Assembly: GCF_004296335.1 (NCBI RefSeq)
Contig: NZ_SGIU01000001.1
Coordinates: forward strand, 597,290-661,289
Direction of reading: 5' to 3'
Length of the DNA: 64,000 nucleotides
Source of the DNA: Flagellimonas allohymeniacidonis
GTDB taxonomy: Bacteria; Bacteroidota; Bacteroidia; Flavobacteriales; Flavobacteriaceae
Shown piece after piece: positions 63,272-64,000 of this stretch. The notes under the pieces were generated by a model that made no database searches, was not told the DNA's origin, and saw only the letters and a program-made list of their open reading frames with translations. Within the stretch, counting starts at the first letter, position 1. Each line of letters begins with the position of its first letter. Position numbers and translations under genes: made by a program.

Positions 63272-63670
63272 AACCTTTTCCTCGAGCAGCAAAACCTGGT
63301 CTTTGAGCCTTTCAATCACCATATTCATCATGCGTTTGTTAAGGGCCGATGAATTGTTCAGGTATAAATTGTATTCGTCAACTGTGAAATGACCTATGAC
63401 CATTCCCTTTAGGGAATTTCTGAACTTAATGTCTTTCTGAATGGATCGTTCAATGTATTCCAGCTTTTTGTCAGCGGTCAATTCGTAAAAAGTTCCTTTA
63501 TGCTTTCGAATGTAATTTTTAAAAACCTCCAGTAACAGAGCGTTCTGAAACTTGATTATGGGCCTGAGCGTTTTGTTTTGAAACCGCTCATCGGAACTCA
63601 TATTTTCATGTAATCTAGCTTGTGGGATTTCAGGACGGATGTCCGTGAGGCCATTGGATCGAGAATCCAT
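63263..63670 (-). CDS. Conserved Bacteroidetes protein of unknown function
   Basis: A 135-residue soluble protein, mainly helical. Seen are FQNKTLRPIIKFQNALLLEVFKNY, TFYELTADKKLEYIERSIQKDI, KFRNSLKGMVIGHFTVDEYNLYL and SSALNKRMMNMVIERLKDQ. I remember close relatives widespread in Flavobacteriaceae, sometimes labelled glyoxalase, but no glyoxalase metal motifs are visible, so that label is not used. Function unknown. The conserved block suggests a real and constrained protein. Confidence 0.78.
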   Translation of the reverse strand: MDSRSNGLTDIRPEIPQARLHENMSSDERFQNKTLRPIIKFQNALLLEVFKNYIRKHKGTFYELTADKKLEYIERSIQKDIKFRNSLKGMVIGHFTVDEYNLYLNNSSALNKRMMNMVIERLKDQVLLLEEKVLV

Positions 63671-63798
63671 ATCGATTAGTTTTAATAAAATTACAGAATC
63701 AACAATTGTGCAAATTTTGAACCCGAGATAGTTTTTAACGATGTTATGAACAGAGTTGGGGAATGCGTAAATTGCTTCGATAAATCAATACTGCCTCA

Positions 63799-64000
63799 AT
63801 GAAGTTTGGAAAAGTAGAACACCCGGAATTAGTGGATTTCACGATTCCCAAAGATCACCCAGATACTGAGATTCTTTTGTCCCCATACAAGAATGGCAAA
63901 CACCCTGAATTTTTTGTGGGCTGTGCGAAATGGAACAGACAAGACCTAAAGAATTTCTACCCTCGGGGAACCAAAGACGAACTGGTGTATTATGCTTCGC
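63799..64000 (+). CDS. DUF72 family protein, partial (C-terminus outside window)
   Basis: The first 67 codons of a rightward gene from ATG at 63799 to the window edge. The visible part includes KNGKHPEFFVGCAKWNRQD and LKNFYPRGTKDELVYYAS, the opening of the DUF72 (TIM-barrel-like) family where G-x-x-x-W is typically followed by a YP motif. The family may act on nucleic acids or be a structural protein; nothing definite is known. Confidence 0.8.
   Translation, partial: MKFGKVEHPELVDFTIPKDHPDTEILLSPYKNGKHPEFFVGCAKWNRQDLKNFYPRGTKDELVYYAS

Noticed and set aside
63263..63670. Glyoxalase annotation for the 135-residue protein
   Set aside because: No glyoxalase metal-binding His/Glu pattern or beta-alpha-beta repeat is visible; the protein looks helical.
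1..64000. Mobile elements, CRISPR arrays, rRNA and tRNA genes
   Set aside because: No transposase, integrase, terminal inverted repeats, spaced direct repeats or tRNA-like cloverleaf were seen in any gap when reading both strands. A tRNA scan would be needed to be certain.

Overview
This window looks like a chromosomal segment of a marine-type Flavobacteriaceae (Bacteroidetes), probably close to Muricauda/Allomuricauda. That is an inference from gene content, not a database match. The pointers are a PorX-type regulator of the type IX secretion system, TonB-dependent receptors with an N-terminal carboxypeptidase-regulatory-like domain, a fused LpxC-FabZ, the long HisG form, a bifunctional HisB, DUF4249 and head-GIN-domain proteins, and many upstream boxes of the Bacteroidetes form TAnnTTTG. 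No rRNA, tRNA, IS element, prophage or CRISPR array was seen. Almost everything is ordinary core chromosome.

Layout. 1-3065: a leftward locus with a surface lipoprotein, a ZnuD-like TonB receptor and a small His/Cys protein, probably for metal uptake. 3118-8061: leftward small conserved proteins, then serA-serC and a LuxC-like acyl-CoA reductase. 8066-15481: rightward ferredoxin, ychF, both topoisomerase IV subunits and a sterol-desaturase-like enzyme. 15493-24767: mixed housekeeping, with an XRE regulator divergent from an M14 carboxypeptidase, an Lrp regulator, aroB, proline dehydrogenase and alanine dehydrogenase. 24945-26908: porX and tsaE. 26947-33851: a rightward set with an HD hydrolase, lpxD, lpxC-fabZ, lpxA, efp, a second lpxD-like gene and sucD. 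33962-37575: fabG, a membrane VWA protein and an SPFH protein. 37606-45753: the complete histidine operon hisGDCBH-(GNAT)-hisA-(DinB)-hisF-hisIE. 45776-53608: an ECF sigma-factor cluster. 53660-64000: a DUF1853 protein, a VWA/AAA+ pair, membrane proteins, two tandem alpha/beta hydrolases, cysM/cysE, DUF2461 and the start of a DUF72 gene.

Two regulatory systems can be read directly from the DNA. First, the his operon is preceded by a complete transcription attenuator. A 17-codon leader peptide carries three consecutive His codons and is followed by a strong terminator hairpin. An alternative pairing between the end of the leader and the terminator 5' arm gives a clear antiterminator. Second, four promoters in 47.3-53.2 kb share TGCAACCC-N14-TGTCTTTAA or a close variant, all with exactly 14 bases between the boxes. 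They lie before the ECF sigma operon itself, a TonB receptor/DUF4249 operon, an outer-membrane-like protein and a small secreted protein. This looks like an autoregulated ECF envelope regulon.

Smaller points are an operator-like repeated motif ACAAATGT between the XRE gene and the M14 peptidase, two unlisted small membrane or secreted proteins (8549-8674 and 24630-24767), seven Rho-independent terminators including the his attenuator, and a membrane protein that appears to be an internal duplication.
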